DNA of 64,000 nt from Emticicia sp037153985. GTDB lineage: Bacteria; Bacteroidota; Bacteroidia; Cytophagales; Spirosomataceae. Both the position numbers and the translations under genes were made by a program. Each line of letters opens with the position of its first letter. The stretch's first letter is position 1. Below the pieces are notes generated by a model. That model made no database searches and was not told the DNA's origin. It saw only the letters and a program-made list of their open reading frames with translations. Below, one piece after another: positions 26,586-34,973 of this stretch. The stretch spans positions 248,001 to 312,000 of the forward strand of contig NZ_JBBAYI010000001.1 of the NCBI RefSeq assembly GCF_037153985.1. The letters run 5' to 3'.

Positions 26586-27440
26586 ATGAAAAATATAAGA
26601 AATATCTTGTTCATATTATTAATTCAGGGTGGATTGCTCAGTTGTACTGAAACAAACACGGTAGTGAATCCGGGCGAAAAACCTATTGTAGAAGCTTATC
26701 TGGCTCCGGGGCATCCGGTCAGTTTAAAAGTATTTACGGAGATTCCTTATGCCGAAACTTCAGAGGGTGTTTCAGAACCCATTAATGGCCTTAGCATTAA
26801 AATTACAGGCAGTAGCGGAAAAACTTTTTTGTTACAGGCAAAAGGTGAAGGTATTTACGAATCAAAAGCTACTGAACTAATTGAAGCGGCAGGGTCGAGG
26901 TATAAAATGGAGTTCGATTACATGGGGAGAACCATCAGCGCAGAAACTGAAATACCTGAAAAACCTATCGGATTCACCATAAGTACCCACGAAATATCAC
27001 GTACGCAGGTTAATTTGTCGAGTGGAGGTTTTCCAGGAGGGGGTGGTGGCGGCTTTGGAGGAATCAATAACACACCTATTGAATTATCGTGGAGTAATCC
27101 TGAAAACCTCTATCATTTTATAGCCGTAGAAAACACAGAAACAAGCCCTGAACAAATTATTATCCCACCAACAGGGTCGAGTTTCCCAACTATGCGTTTC
27201 AGGTTTACTAATGAACCACTGCTAGGAACTCATAATAATATTCAGCCGCAGAGCCTTGAATATTTCGGTAACTACGACGTGATACTATACCGTATCAACC
27301 CCGATTATTCGGCATTGTACCAGTCGAGCGGAACTACCACGCAGAATCTCAGTACGCCACCTTCAAGTATAACCAACGGTTTAGGTATTTTTACAGGAAT
27401 AAATGCCGATACCCTGAAACTGGTTGTCAAGAAAAATTAA
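26586..27440 (+). CDS. DUF4249 lipoprotein, partner of the TonB receptor
   Basis: This 284-residue protein has a signal peptide with lipobox LLSC (Cys20). The DUF4249 pattern is VVNPGEKPIVEAYLAPGHPVSLKVFTEIPY, then GLSIKITGSSGKTFLL, GSRYKMEFDYMGRTISAETEIPEKP, and a C-terminal segment ending GLGIFTGINADTLKLVV. Residues 147-159 form a Gly-rich run. DUF4249 lipoproteins are usually encoded beside STN-type TonB receptors and are thought to act with them at the cell surface. The gap to the receptor is 14 bases. Confidence 0.88.
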   Translation: MKNIRNILFILLIQGGLLSCTETNTVVNPGEKPIVEAYLAPGHPVSLKVFTEIPYAETSEGVSEPINGLSIKITGSSGKTFLLQAKGEGIYESKATELIEAAGSRYKMEFDYMGRTISAETEIPEKPIGFTISTHEISRTQVNLSSGGFPGGGGGGFGGINNTPIELSWSNPENLYHFIAVENTETSPEQIIIPPTGSSFPTMRFRFTNEPLLGTHNNIQPQSLEYFGNYDVILYRINPDYSALYQSSGTTTQNLSTPPSSITNGLGIFTGINADTLKLVVKKN

Positions 27441-27628
27441 ATACAGTTCATATCATAAGTTAGTTAATCGGATAGGGGGTTGGTAAATAGCGTTACCGGC
27501 CCTTTTATCTTAAAAAATAGCAGGAAATTAATGAGAGTTTTGTGTAAGAAATGGTAAGCAATGTTTTACTTTGCAAACTGAAATTACTCCTTCAACCTGT
27601 TTTATTTAAACAACAAAACCTTCTATCT

Positions 27629-28471
27629 ATGAAATTAACTAGTATCTGCCTGCTATTGTGCTTACTAATGGCATTTGATGGTTTATCGCAGAAAAACAAA
27701 AGCCTTAACATTGCTACTTACAACCTGCGTTACAATACCGCTAACGATGGTGTCAATGCTTGGCCTAACAGAAAAGAATTTGTAAAAAGCCTGATTCAAT
27801 ACCATGAGTTCGATATCTTCGGTACTCAGGAGGGGCTACGCGGGCAACTGAACGATATAGCCGAACTTAAAGAATTTGCTTTTTTGGGTAGCGGACGCGA
27901 CGACGGCAAACAGGCTGGCGAGCATTCGGCTATTTTTTATAGAAAAGATAGGTTTAAAGTCTTGAAATCAGGTGATTTCTGGTTGAGTGAAACCCCCGAT
28001 AAACCGGGCAAAGGCTGGGATGCTACCTGTTGTAACCGTATATGCTCATGGGCTAAGTTTAAAGACCTAAACACCAAAAAAGATTTCTATTTCTTTAGCG
28101 TACATTTTGACCATCAGGGTGTTGAAGCGCGCCGTCAATCAGGTAAATTAATGGTAAAAAAGATACAGGAAATAGCTAAAGATGCCCCAGCAATATGTGT
28201 TGGCGACTTTAACTCAACCCCAGACACCGAGCAAATCAAAGAAATGCAAACGCTTCTGAACGATGCCCAAAAGGTAAGCATAATGCCCCCTTACGGCCCT
28301 GAAGGTACATTTAATGCTTTTAAATTTGATGCGCCCATGAAAGACAGAATAGATTATATTTTCGTAGATAAAAAAATAAGCGTTTTAAAATATGGAGTGC
28401 TGACCGACGCTAAAGACCAACGCTACCCGTCTGACCACCAGCCGGTTGTAATTAAAGCACTTATCAACTAG
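27629..28471 (+). CDS. Secreted endonuclease/exonuclease/phosphatase-family hydrolase
   Basis: This 280-residue protein has a signal peptide (MKLTSICLLLCLLMAFDGLSQ). EEP-fold motifs are in order: NIATYNLRYNT, DIFGTQEGL with the metal-binding Glu, FFSVHFDHQG, ICVGDFNSTPD and the catalytic YPSDHQPVVIKA. In Bacteroidota such proteins act on nucleic acids, phospholipids or sugar phosphates outside the cytoplasm; the substrate is open. The frame is open upstream to 27551, but the signal peptide begins at the ATG at 27629, which I choose as the start. Confidence 0.88.
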   Translation: MKLTSICLLLCLLMAFDGLSQKNKSLNIATYNLRYNTANDGVNAWPNRKEFVKSLIQYHEFDIFGTQEGLRGQLNDIAELKEFAFLGSGRDDGKQAGEHSAIFYRKDRFKVLKSGDFWLSETPDKPGKGWDATCCNRICSWAKFKDLNTKKDFYFFSVHFDHQGVEARRQSGKLMVKKIQEIAKDAPAICVGDFNSTPDTEQIKEMQTLLNDAQKVSIMPPYGPEGTFNAFKFDAPMKDRIDYIFVDKKISVLKYGVLTDAKDQRYPSDHQPVVIKALIN

Positions 28472-28491
28472 TTTTAATTGAAAATAAAAAA

Positions 28492-28532
28492 TACCTTCTG
28501 ATACGTTTCAAAAGCTCAGAAGGTACTTTTTT
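28492..28532. terminator. Bidirectional intrinsic terminator
   Basis: TACCTTCTGA and TCAGAAGGTA form a 10-bp perfect stem with a 14-base loop, followed by a T-run on the plus strand. On the left an A-rich flank gives a T-run on the minus strand. It separates the convergent hydrolase and ctlX genes. Confidence 0.82.
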
Positions 28533-28545
28533 TAGGCTTGGACTA

Positions 28546-29478
28546 TTACTTGTTAGGCAAATGCACTTCTGCCATCATACATCTGGCAGAGCCACCTCCG
28601 CAAGTTTCAATAATATTCAGGTCGAAATGTAAAACATTGGCAAACTCTTCTAATTCTTTGCGTTGGGCTGGTGTAAGAGATTCGTACGCCCGTGTTGACA
28701 TTACCAGAATCCGGTGACCTTTCTGATTTTCTACCAGTAGCATATTTCCGGCAAAATTATTCATTTGCTCAAGGCTGATTTCGATTATATTCTTTCCGGT
28801 ACTTTCCAGTGACTCTTTCACCATTAATCTCTCATCGAGGTCTTTGATAGCTTTCAGACAAATAACTGCAAAGGTATCTCCAATGCACATCATCACATTG
28901 GTGTGGTAAATCTCTTTGTCTTCAGCATCAACAGAGGTAAACTTCACAATTTTGTAGCCGTTCATTTTTTCTTCCCAAGCCTTCAATACATCTTCGTTAG
29001 TTCTTGGCGACAGGCTTGCATAGGCTATCCGGTGCATACGGTCAAGCACAAGGCTTCCGGTGCCTTCCAGAAATTTGTTTTCTTCTTCAAAAGCCGTCAG
29101 GTCAATGATGGTTTCTACATGAAAATCCTTGCCTAACTCTTCAATTATATCTGACCTACGTTCCAAACGGCGGTTTTCGGCTTGCATCGGATAGAGGCAA
29201 ACCTTGCCACTATGATGGAATGAAACCCAGTTGTTCGGAAAAATACTGTCAGGGGTATAAGGCTTTGGTGTATCTTCGTAAACTATTACATTAACACCTA
29301 TGGCCCTTAGCTGGCTTACCATTGTATCGAACTCCCTCAAGGCATTTTCTTGGGTAATCTCAAGGTCTAATGTCTGCGAATTAGTATCCTGAAAAGCATT
29401 ACTTTCAGCCGTTTGTAAGTTGAAAGCAAAGTTCACAGGGCGAATCATCAGGATATTTGAAGTAACTTGGGCTTGCAT
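28546..29478 (-). CDS. ctlX: CtlX-like citrulline utilization hydrolase (amidinotransferase fold)
   Basis: This 310-residue cytoplasmic protein belongs to the guanidino-group-modifying superfamily. The N-terminus has ILMIRPVNFAFN, followed by PDSIFPNNWVSFH with the catalytic acidic site, FLEGTGSLVLDR, and a C-terminal TCGGGSARCMMAEVH in which Cys300 (ARC) or Cys293 is the candidate nucleophile. This set is typical of CtlX, whose name refers to citrulline use; the exact reaction is less secure than the family. It follows the aminotransferase gene by 35 bases on the same strand and may be cotranscribed. Confidence 0.82.
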   Translation of the reverse strand: MQAQVTSNILMIRPVNFAFNLQTAESNAFQDTNSQTLDLEITQENALREFDTMVSQLRAIGVNVIVYEDTPKPYTPDSIFPNNWVSFHHSGKVCLYPMQAENRRLERRSDIIEELGKDFHVETIIDLTAFEEENKFLEGTGSLVLDRMHRIAYASLSPRTNEDVLKAWEEKMNGYKIVKFTSVDAEDKEIYHTNVMMCIGDTFAVICLKAIKDLDERLMVKESLESTGKNIIEISLEQMNNFAGNMLLVENQKGHRILVMSTRAYESLTPAQRKELEEFANVLHFDLNIIETCGGGSARCMMAEVHLPNK

Positions 29479-29513
29479 GAAGTGTAAATTTAAAGTTTCA
29501 AATAATTACTATT

Positions 29514-30752
29514 TTATACCAGTTCCATTTCATCAACTTTTATACGATGCCCTTCCAGAAAAGCCCTGATTCGACTAGACGCCGTTTCGAGTTCTTCCAT
29601 CGATGGCAGAAAAACAATACGAAAATGGTCATTTTTTACATAATTAAATCCTGTTCCTGATACAACCAGAACTTTTTGTTCTGATAATAAATCAAAAACG
29701 AATTGTTCATCATCTTTGAATGAGAACTTACGTAAATCAATTTTTGGGAACAGATACAACGCCCCTTTAGGTTTAACGCAGGTAACACCCGGAATATCGG
29801 TTATGCGGTAATGGATTAAGTCACGTTGTTTACATAAGCGACCCTCAGATGCTACTAAATCATCGATGCTTTGGTATCCTCCTAAAGCTGTCTGAATAGC
29901 GTATTGGGTAGGTACATTGGCGCATAGCCTCATACTTGCTAACAAATTGAAGCCTTCAACAAAAGATTTGGCTTTTTGTACTGCACCACTCAAAATCACC
30001 CAGCCGCCACGGAAACCAGCTGCCCGATAATTTTTTGATAGACCGCCATAAGTCATCACAAACACATCATCACTTAAACTGGCAATTGGTATATGTTTGT
30101 TTCCGTCATACAGAATTTTATCATAAATTTCATCTGAAAACACAATCAGGTTATGTTCAGCGGCCATTTTCATGATGCCTTCCAATACCTCTTTGTTATA
30201 AACAGCTCCTGTGGGGTTATTCGGATTAATAACAACTATTCCTTTGGTTTTACGTGTAATTTTGCGGCGAATATCGTCTAGGTCAGGATTCCAGTCCGAT
30301 TCCTCATCGCAAAGGTAATGCACAGGTTTACCTCCTGAAAGAGCTACGGAGGTTGTCCAGAGAGGATAATCGGGCGAGGGGAGGAGTATTTCGTCACCTT
30401 CATTGAGTAATGCCTGCATAGTCATTACAATAAGCTCGCTTACTCCGTTACCAATAAAAATATCGTCAATAGTTACGCCATGAATACCAATCTGCTGTGT
30501 ATAGTGCATAATGGCCTTACGGGCTGGAAATATGCCTAAATGATGAGAATACCCTTGTGCATTACGAATATTCATAATCATGTCGTGGATGATTTCATCA
30601 GGAACATCAAACCCAAAAGGGGCCGGATTCCCAATATTCAGATTGAGAATTTTCTGGCCCATAGCCTCTAGTTGCTGTGCTTTGTCGAATACAGGGCCAC
30701 GAATAGCATAACTTAAATTATTGAGACGGTTACTTTTATTGATTTGTTGCAT
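29514..30752 (-). CDS. PLP-dependent aminotransferase, AlaA-like
   Basis: This 412-residue fold-type I aminotransferase has LNLNIGNPAPFGFDVPDEI at the N-terminus, NPNNPTG at 176-182, Asp207 in FSDEIYD, and the PLP lysine Lys240 in GGLSKNYRAAGFRGGW. A C-terminal Arg in FRIVFLPS is expected to bind the substrate carboxylate. The sequence resembles AlaA-type alanine/glutamate transaminases, which interconvert pyruvate and alanine. A promoter element lies about 30 bases upstream. Confidence 0.88.
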   Translation of the reverse strand: MQQINKSNRLNNLSYAIRGPVFDKAQQLEAMGQKILNLNIGNPAPFGFDVPDEIIHDMIMNIRNAQGYSHHLGIFPARKAIMHYTQQIGIHGVTIDDIFIGNGVSELIVMTMQALLNEGDEILLPSPDYPLWTTSVALSGGKPVHYLCDEESDWNPDLDDIRRKITRKTKGIVVINPNNPTGAVYNKEVLEGIMKMAAEHNLIVFSDEIYDKILYDGNKHIPIASLSDDVFVMTYGGLSKNYRAAGFRGGWVILSGAVQKAKSFVEGFNLLASMRLCANVPTQYAIQTALGGYQSIDDLVASEGRLCKQRDLIHYRITDIPGVTCVKPKGALYLFPKIDLRKFSFKDDEQFVFDLLSEQKVLVVSGTGFNYVKNDHFRIVFLPSMEELETASSRIRAFLEGHRIKVDEMELV

Positions 30753-30777
30753 ATTTCAGATATGAATAAGATATGTA

Positions 30778-30785
30778 CAAAATTA
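30778..30785 (-). promoter_or_regulatory. Promoter -7 element for the aminotransferase-ctlX pair
   Basis: The minus strand reads TAATTTTG, matching TAnnTTTG, about 26 bases upstream of the start codon. No exact -33 TTTG is seen. Confidence 0.4.
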
Positions 30786-30821
30786 ATTAAAATTTGTGCG
30801 TGTTGGAGGAATATGCCTATA

Positions 30822-30857
30822 AAAAAGGTCGGAGAAGTTATCTTCCCCGACCTTTTT
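30822..30857 (-). terminator. Intrinsic terminator of the ECF sigma operon
   Basis: AAAAAGGTCGG plus GAAG pairs with CTTC plus CCGACCTTTTT around a 4-base loop with one internal mismatch. On the minus strand it follows the Spy-like gene stop by about 30 bases and ends in a T-run. Confidence 0.8.
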
Positions 30858-30888
30858 ACAAAAACAGGCTGTTTTTATGGCTTTAAGG

Positions 30889-31305
30889 CTATTTTTGCAA
30901 CCTTTCAAGTAATTTCTTATTAAAGCTTTGTTCGGTGCGTTTTAGCTCTGCAAATTGGCGAGGAGTAATGGTTTTCAGAATTTTAGCCATATATTCTTCT
31001 TCCAGTTCAATTTCTTTTTTTCGATAGCCAAGCACTTGGCGGTGTGCTGCAATTATTTTTTCATCATTAGCACTGGCAGCGTTGGCATCGTCCAGGGCTC
31101 TTTTAATGTTTCGTCTGAGATCAAATTTTTTACTTTGATACTCGTTATAGACAGACCAGAACTGAGGGGCCTGCTCAGTAGAAAGGTCCAGTTTTTCGGT
31201 AATTAACCCAATTTTAGCTGTCTGAATCTTCTCATACCTTTCTTCGCGGCTATTCTGAGCCAGTGTAAGAAAAGGTAAAAATAAAAGGATTATAATGTAT
31301 TTCAT
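30889..31305 (-). CDS. Spy/CpxP-like periplasmic protein
   Basis: This 138-residue protein has a signal peptide (MKYIIILLFLPFLTLAQ). The mature part is helical and charged, with LGLSTEQAPQFWSVYNEY-like and TPRQFAELKRTEQSF segments that resemble the LTxxQ repeats of Spy/CpxP chaperones. It is the last gene of the sigma/anti-sigma operon, 35 bases after the anti-sigma gene. A role in sensing or buffering envelope stress, analogous to CpxP or zinc-resistance proteins, is an inference from fold and position. Confidence 0.75.
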   Translation of the reverse strand: MKYIIILLFLPFLTLAQNSREERYEKIQTAKIGLITEKLDLSTEQAPQFWSVYNEYQSKKFDLRRNIKRALDDANAASANDEKIIAAHRQVLGYRKKEIELEEEYMAKILKTITPRQFAELKRTEQSFNKKLLERLQK

Positions 31306-31340
31306 AACTGTTGGTTTAAGCGTGAGTATCTGGAAATAGC

Positions 31341-32072
31341 TTATATGTCTTCCAGATTCTCGTTTTCTAAATGCTCTAAAATATCTTTATTATCGATTTT
31401 TAAATCATCTAAAATCTTTGTTTCAATTTCTTTCGGTAGAGGTTTTTCGGGTGATGCTGATACCTCATACTCCAGATAACTCAAGTCTTGTGTGGCTAAA
31501 TAGCTATTGAGTTCTTCCTGACTGATTTCATTAAAAGCTGCATCAGCGGATGGCTGAGACATCTGCGGAATAGCAAAGCCTAAGCCTACCAATAATACAA
31601 CACTAGCAGCAGCGGACCATAACGTGCGGCTTTTTTGCCACCAGTTTACCTTAATTACCTTACTTTCGTGCGTTTTCTCAAGAATAGTTTCGGGTAACTT
31701 CTCAAAATAATTTTCAGGTACTTCAAATATATTTTTTCGTTCAAAACTTTCAATCCATATATTGGTTTGAATTTGTTCTTCTAAAACCTCAAAATATCCT
31801 TCTGGAACTGTAAAAATATTTGCTTTTTCTAGTGTGTCAAGTGTAATGCGTGCTTGTTCAGTAACTGCAATTCGATTTAATATTTTGGCAGAAAGAGTAT
31901 CAAAATAATTTTCAGGTACCTGAAAACTTTGTTTTTTGCCAAAGTTAATAGCTGGGTCCTGTGTTATACCGATTTTTTCGTGAATGACCACAGCTAGGGT
32001 GTCGAAATACCCTTCTGGCACTTTGAATATATTCACTTTAGGTAGCTCGGTTATTTTTATTGACTCTTTCAT
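31341..32072 (-). CDS. Probable anti-sigma factor with four VPE[GN]YF repeats
   Basis: This 243-residue bitopic protein has a cytoplasmic N-terminal region (1-145), one transmembrane helix (about 152-170, LWSAAASVVLLVGLGFAIP) and an acidic periplasmic tail. The N-terminal part holds four copies of a motif NIF.VPE[GN]YF..L at 18-23, 52-57, 89-94 and 118-123 (positions of VPExYF). No classical anti-sigma zinc motif HxxxCxxC is present. Its place between the ECF sigma gene and the Spy-like gene, plus its membrane topology, makes an anti-sigma role likely, but sequence alone does not prove it. Confidence 0.72.
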   Translation of the reverse strand: MKESIKITELPKVNIFKVPEGYFDTLAVVIHEKIGITQDPAINFGKKQSFQVPENYFDTLSAKILNRIAVTEQARITLDTLEKANIFTVPEGYFEVLEEQIQTNIWIESFERKNIFEVPENYFEKLPETILEKTHESKVIKVNWWQKSRTLWSAAASVVLLVGLGFAIPQMSQPSADAAFNEISQEELNSYLATQDLSYLEYEVSASPEKPLPKEIETKILDDLKIDNKDILEHLENENLEDI

Positions 32073-32163
32073 TATTGTATCGAGTACTTTTGTTTTCTTC
32101 GACTTTATAGGTTTAATTCTTTATTTGCTTTTTGACAAGCGAATTTTTAAAAGGTTTAAATAA

Positions 32164-32724
32164 TTATGATTCATTATTTAAAAATTCTTCAATTTTTTTT
32201 ACTGCCAAGTGGTATGATGCTTTCAAAGCACCTACCGAAGTGCCAGTTATTTCGGCAATGTCTTCATATTTCATATCTTCATAGTACTTCATATTAAATA
32301 CCAGACGTTGCTTATCGGGCAGTTGTAAAAGTGCTTTCTGAAGTTTTACCTGTATTTCATCTCCTGAAATATAGCCGTGCGAAATAGAGCTTTCGAGGGT
32401 ATTGAGCAGGTCTGTGCTATCTTCATTTTCGATAGGAACATGATTCTGACGGCGTTTCTTTTGTAGAAAATTTAATGATTCATTGGTAGCAATGCGGTAT
32501 ATCCAAGTATAGAGTTGCGCGTCGCCTCTGAAATTATTTAAACCTTGCCATACTTTAATGAAGGTCTCTTGTATCACGTCGTCGGCATCATCATGGTCAA
32601 TAACCATTTTACGGATGTGCCAATAAATTTTTTGCTGATATTTTTTTATCAGCAATTCGAACGCGTTTTGTCGTTTCGCCGGATCTAGTAGTAAGTTAAC
32701 TAACTCTTGGTCTGAGATTTGCAT
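32164..32724 (-). CDS. ECF-family RNA polymerase sigma factor
   Basis: This 186-residue sigma-70 family protein has region 2 at about 20-90 (FELLIKKYQQKIYWHIRKMV, DADDVIQETFIKVWQGL and LYTWIYRIATNESLNFLQKKRR) and region 4 at about 125-180 (LPDKQRLVFNMKYYEDMKYEDIAEITGTSVGALKASYHLAVKKI). It has no regions 1 or 3. It is the first gene of an operon with the membrane anti-sigma candidate and the Spy-like protein, so it likely controls an envelope-stress regulon and its own operon. Confidence 0.93.
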   Translation of the reverse strand: MQISDQELVNLLLDPAKRQNAFELLIKKYQQKIYWHIRKMVIDHDDADDVIQETFIKVWQGLNNFRGDAQLYTWIYRIATNESLNFLQKKRRQNHVPIENEDSTDLLNTLESSISHGYISGDEIQVKLQKALLQLPDKQRLVFNMKYYEDMKYEDIAEITGTSVGALKASYHLAVKKIEEFLNNES

Positions 32725-32784
32725 TTTCAGGTAAGAGATTTTATATGGGAGTTTGAAAAATGACTAAACTTCCCATTCCCAAAA

Positions 32785-32817
32785 CCTCTCCCGTTTTTTG
32801 AAAAAATTCGAGAGAGG
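32785..32817 (-). terminator. Terminator of the transketolase operon
   Basis: On the minus strand CCTCTCTCG and CGGGAGAGG pair with one G-U, with an inner A-T rich extension, followed by TTTTGGG. It lies about 95 bases past the transketolase stop and upstream of the sigma gene. Confidence 0.6.
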
Positions 32818-32911
32818 TCTGAAAACCTTCCTTACACTTACGAAAGGTTGGATTGGGCTTTAATATAATAAATGGGTGTTCTTTCAACTAATATTAAACA
32901 ACCTCAGGCTG

Positions 32912-33868
32912 CTATTGTTTTCTTTGAATAGCTTTTAAGGCTTTGTCGACAATATTTTTTGCTGAAAGTCCGTATTTTTCCATTAACTGTGCTGGTGTGC
33001 CTGATTCGCCAAACGAATCGTTTACGGCCACGTATTCTTGCGGTGCCAGAAAATTCTTAACCAATGTTTGCGCTACTGCGTCGCCCAAGCCACCGTTTGC
33101 CTGATGTTCTTCGCAGGTAACTACACATTTGGTTTTACGAACACTCATTAAGATGGCTTTTTCATCTAAAGGTTTAATGGTATGAATATTCACTATTTCT
33201 GCGCTGATACCCTGAGCTTCGAGGATTTCAGCAGCCTGAATAGCTTCCCAAACCAGATGGCCTGTTGCAATAATACTTACATCTTTACCTTCATTAACCA
33301 TCCATGCTTTGCCAATTTCGAATTTTTGGTCAGGAGCAGTAAAAACAGGTACTACCGGGCGTCCAAAGCGTAGATAAATAGGGCCTTTCCAGTTGGCAGC
33401 AGCAATAGTAGCAGCTTTGGTCTGGTTAAAGTCACAAGGATTAATAACCGTCATGTTTGGCATGGCGCGCATCATGGCTAAATCTTCCAGAATCTGGTGA
33501 GTAGCACCATCTTCTCCTAGCGTTAGGCCGGCGTGCGAAACGGCAATTTTAACATTTTTATCTGAGTAAGCTACTGACTGGCGAATCTGGTCATAAACTC
33601 TACTTGAGCCAAAGTTGGCAAAAGTTGTAGCAAACGGAATTTTACCTCCAATAGTTAAACCCGCTGCTACGCCAATCATGTTTGCTTCAGCAATACCACA
33701 TTGAATGAAGCGCTCGGGGTTTTCTTTAATAAAAGTATCAATTTTCAGAGAGCCAACAAGGTCGGCGCAAAGAGTTACTACATTAGGGTTAGTTCTGCCT
33801 AATTCGGTCATACCAGCACCAAAGCCTGAACGTGTATCTTTTTTCTCGGTGAATGTGTATTTTGTCAT
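32912..33868 (-). CDS. Transketolase, C-terminal subunit
   Basis: This 318-residue protein carries the pyrimidine-binding and C-terminal domains of transketolase. It has FIQCGIAEANMIGVAAGLTIGGKIPF with the catalytic Glu, SHAGLTLGEDGATHQILEDLAMMRAMPNM, and a C-terminal CVVTCEEHQANGGLGDAVA. It needs the N-terminal subunit encoded just upstream to form the complete thiamine diphosphate enzyme of the non-oxidative pentose phosphate pathway. The split form is known in many bacteria and archaea, so it is not a broken gene. The gap to the upstream subunit is 55 bases. Confidence 0.92.
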   Translation of the reverse strand: MTKYTFTEKKDTRSGFGAGMTELGRTNPNVVTLCADLVGSLKIDTFIKENPERFIQCGIAEANMIGVAAGLTIGGKIPFATTFANFGSSRVYDQIRQSVAYSDKNVKIAVSHAGLTLGEDGATHQILEDLAMMRAMPNMTVINPCDFNQTKAATIAAANWKGPIYLRFGRPVVPVFTAPDQKFEIGKAWMVNEGKDVSIIATGHLVWEAIQAAEILEAQGISAEIVNIHTIKPLDEKAILMSVRKTKCVVTCEEHQANGGLGDAVAQTLVKNFLAPQEYVAVNDSFGESGTPAQLMEKYGLSAKNIVDKALKAIQRKQ

Positions 33869-33923
33869 AAACGATGATAATTCTGATTTTTAAGATTTGA
33901 TTTGTGTACTTCAAAGTATCTTA

Positions 33924-34796
33924 TCAATAATCTCCGATAGTACCCGAGGTAACCAATTGTTTAAGGGCTGCTTCCAGTTGTTCGTCGTTTGGTGCTACAC
34001 CATGCCATTTGTGGCTGCCCATCATGAAGTCAACACCTGCACCCATTTCAGTTTTTAACAAAATCATTATTGGCTGGCCTTTGCCTGTCAGGCGTTTGGC
34101 TTTACGAAGCCCCGCAACCACTTCATCCATATTATTGCCATCTTTTATTTCCATCACATTCCATCCAAAGGCTTTATATTTAGCTTTTAAATCGCGGTTG
34201 TTCATTACTTTTGCTGTAGGGCCATCAATTTGCTGCCCGTTCAGGTCAATAATAGCAATCAGGTTATCAACTTGGTGGTGTGGAGCTGCCTGTGCTGCTT
34301 CCCATACTTGTCCTTCCTGTTGTTCGCCATCACCCATTAAGCAATATACCAGATTTTTATCTCCATTCAGGCGTTTGGCAAGGGCAGCCCCAATAGCTAC
34401 TGAAAGCCCCTGGCCTAATGAACCCGATGCTACACGAATACCCGGAAGGTGTTCATGTGTTGTGGGGTGGCCTTGCAAGCGTGAATCTATTTTACGGAAA
34501 GTTGCAAGCTCTTTTACGTCGAAATAACCCCTGCGGGCCAGAGTTGAATAAAAAACAGGTGAGATATGCCCGTTAGAAAGGAAAAACAAATCTTCGCCTT
34601 TTCCATCCATATTAAACGAAATATACCCATCCTTGCCTTTTCGGTTGTTGAGTTTCATTTGTTGAAAATACAGCGCAACAAATAAATCGGTACAACCCAG
34701 AGAGCCTCCCGGGTGGCCGGACTGGCAGGCATGTACCATTCTAACAATATCTCGGCGAACTTGTACCGCAATTTCTCGTAATTCTTGGTTTTGCAT
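33924..34796 (-). CDS. Transketolase, N-terminal (ThDP-binding) subunit
   Basis: This 290-residue protein has HACQSGHPGGSLGCTDLFVALY with the substrate-binding His, FLSNGHISPVFYS, LQGHPTTHEHLPGIRVASGSLGQGLS, and the ThDP motif GDGEQQEGQVWEAAQAAPHHQVDNLIAIIDLNGQQIDG. Together with the C-terminal subunit it makes one active transketolase, which transfers two-carbon units between sugar phosphates. Its start is chosen at the ATG of MQNQELREIAVQVRRD, which fits the family. A consensus promoter element lies about 85 bases upstream. Confidence 0.93.
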   Translation of the reverse strand: MQNQELREIAVQVRRDIVRMVHACQSGHPGGSLGCTDLFVALYFQQMKLNNRKGKDGYISFNMDGKGEDLFFLSNGHISPVFYSTLARRGYFDVKELATFRKIDSRLQGHPTTHEHLPGIRVASGSLGQGLSVAIGAALAKRLNGDKNLVYCLMGDGEQQEGQVWEAAQAAPHHQVDNLIAIIDLNGQQIDGPTAKVMNNRDLKAKYKAFGWNVMEIKDGNNMDEVVAGLRKAKRLTGKGQPIMILLKTEMGAGVDFMMGSHKWHGVAPNDEQLEAALKQLVTSGTIGDY

Positions 34797-34881
34797 TTAA
34801 AAGTATTATTAAGTGTCAAAAAAACAATTAATACAAATGTAGTGAGAAAATGATAAAAATGTGGTTTTGTATTAATTTTTG

Positions 34882-34889
34882 CAAAAGTA
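34882..34889 (-). promoter_or_regulatory. Promoter -7 element for the transketolase operon
   Basis: The minus strand reads TACTTTTG followed by CAAAA, identical in core to the enolase element, about 86 bases upstream of the start codon. Confidence 0.5.
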
Positions 34890-34973
34890 CATAATACATC
34901 TTGGTTTTTAAACATAAAACCCTGTTGATAAAGATGTTTTTTATGTTTTTATTCAATAGTAGTAAAACTTAGC

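Noticed and set aside
34009..34527. A 172-codon plus-strand frame inside the transketolase N-terminal gene
   Set aside because: It is antisense to a highly conserved enzyme. The translated text has no domain likeness and is a shadow frame.
34655..34915. An 86-codon minus-strand frame overlapping the transketolase start
   Set aside because: It overlaps the transketolase gene in another frame and covers its promoter element; no protein likeness.
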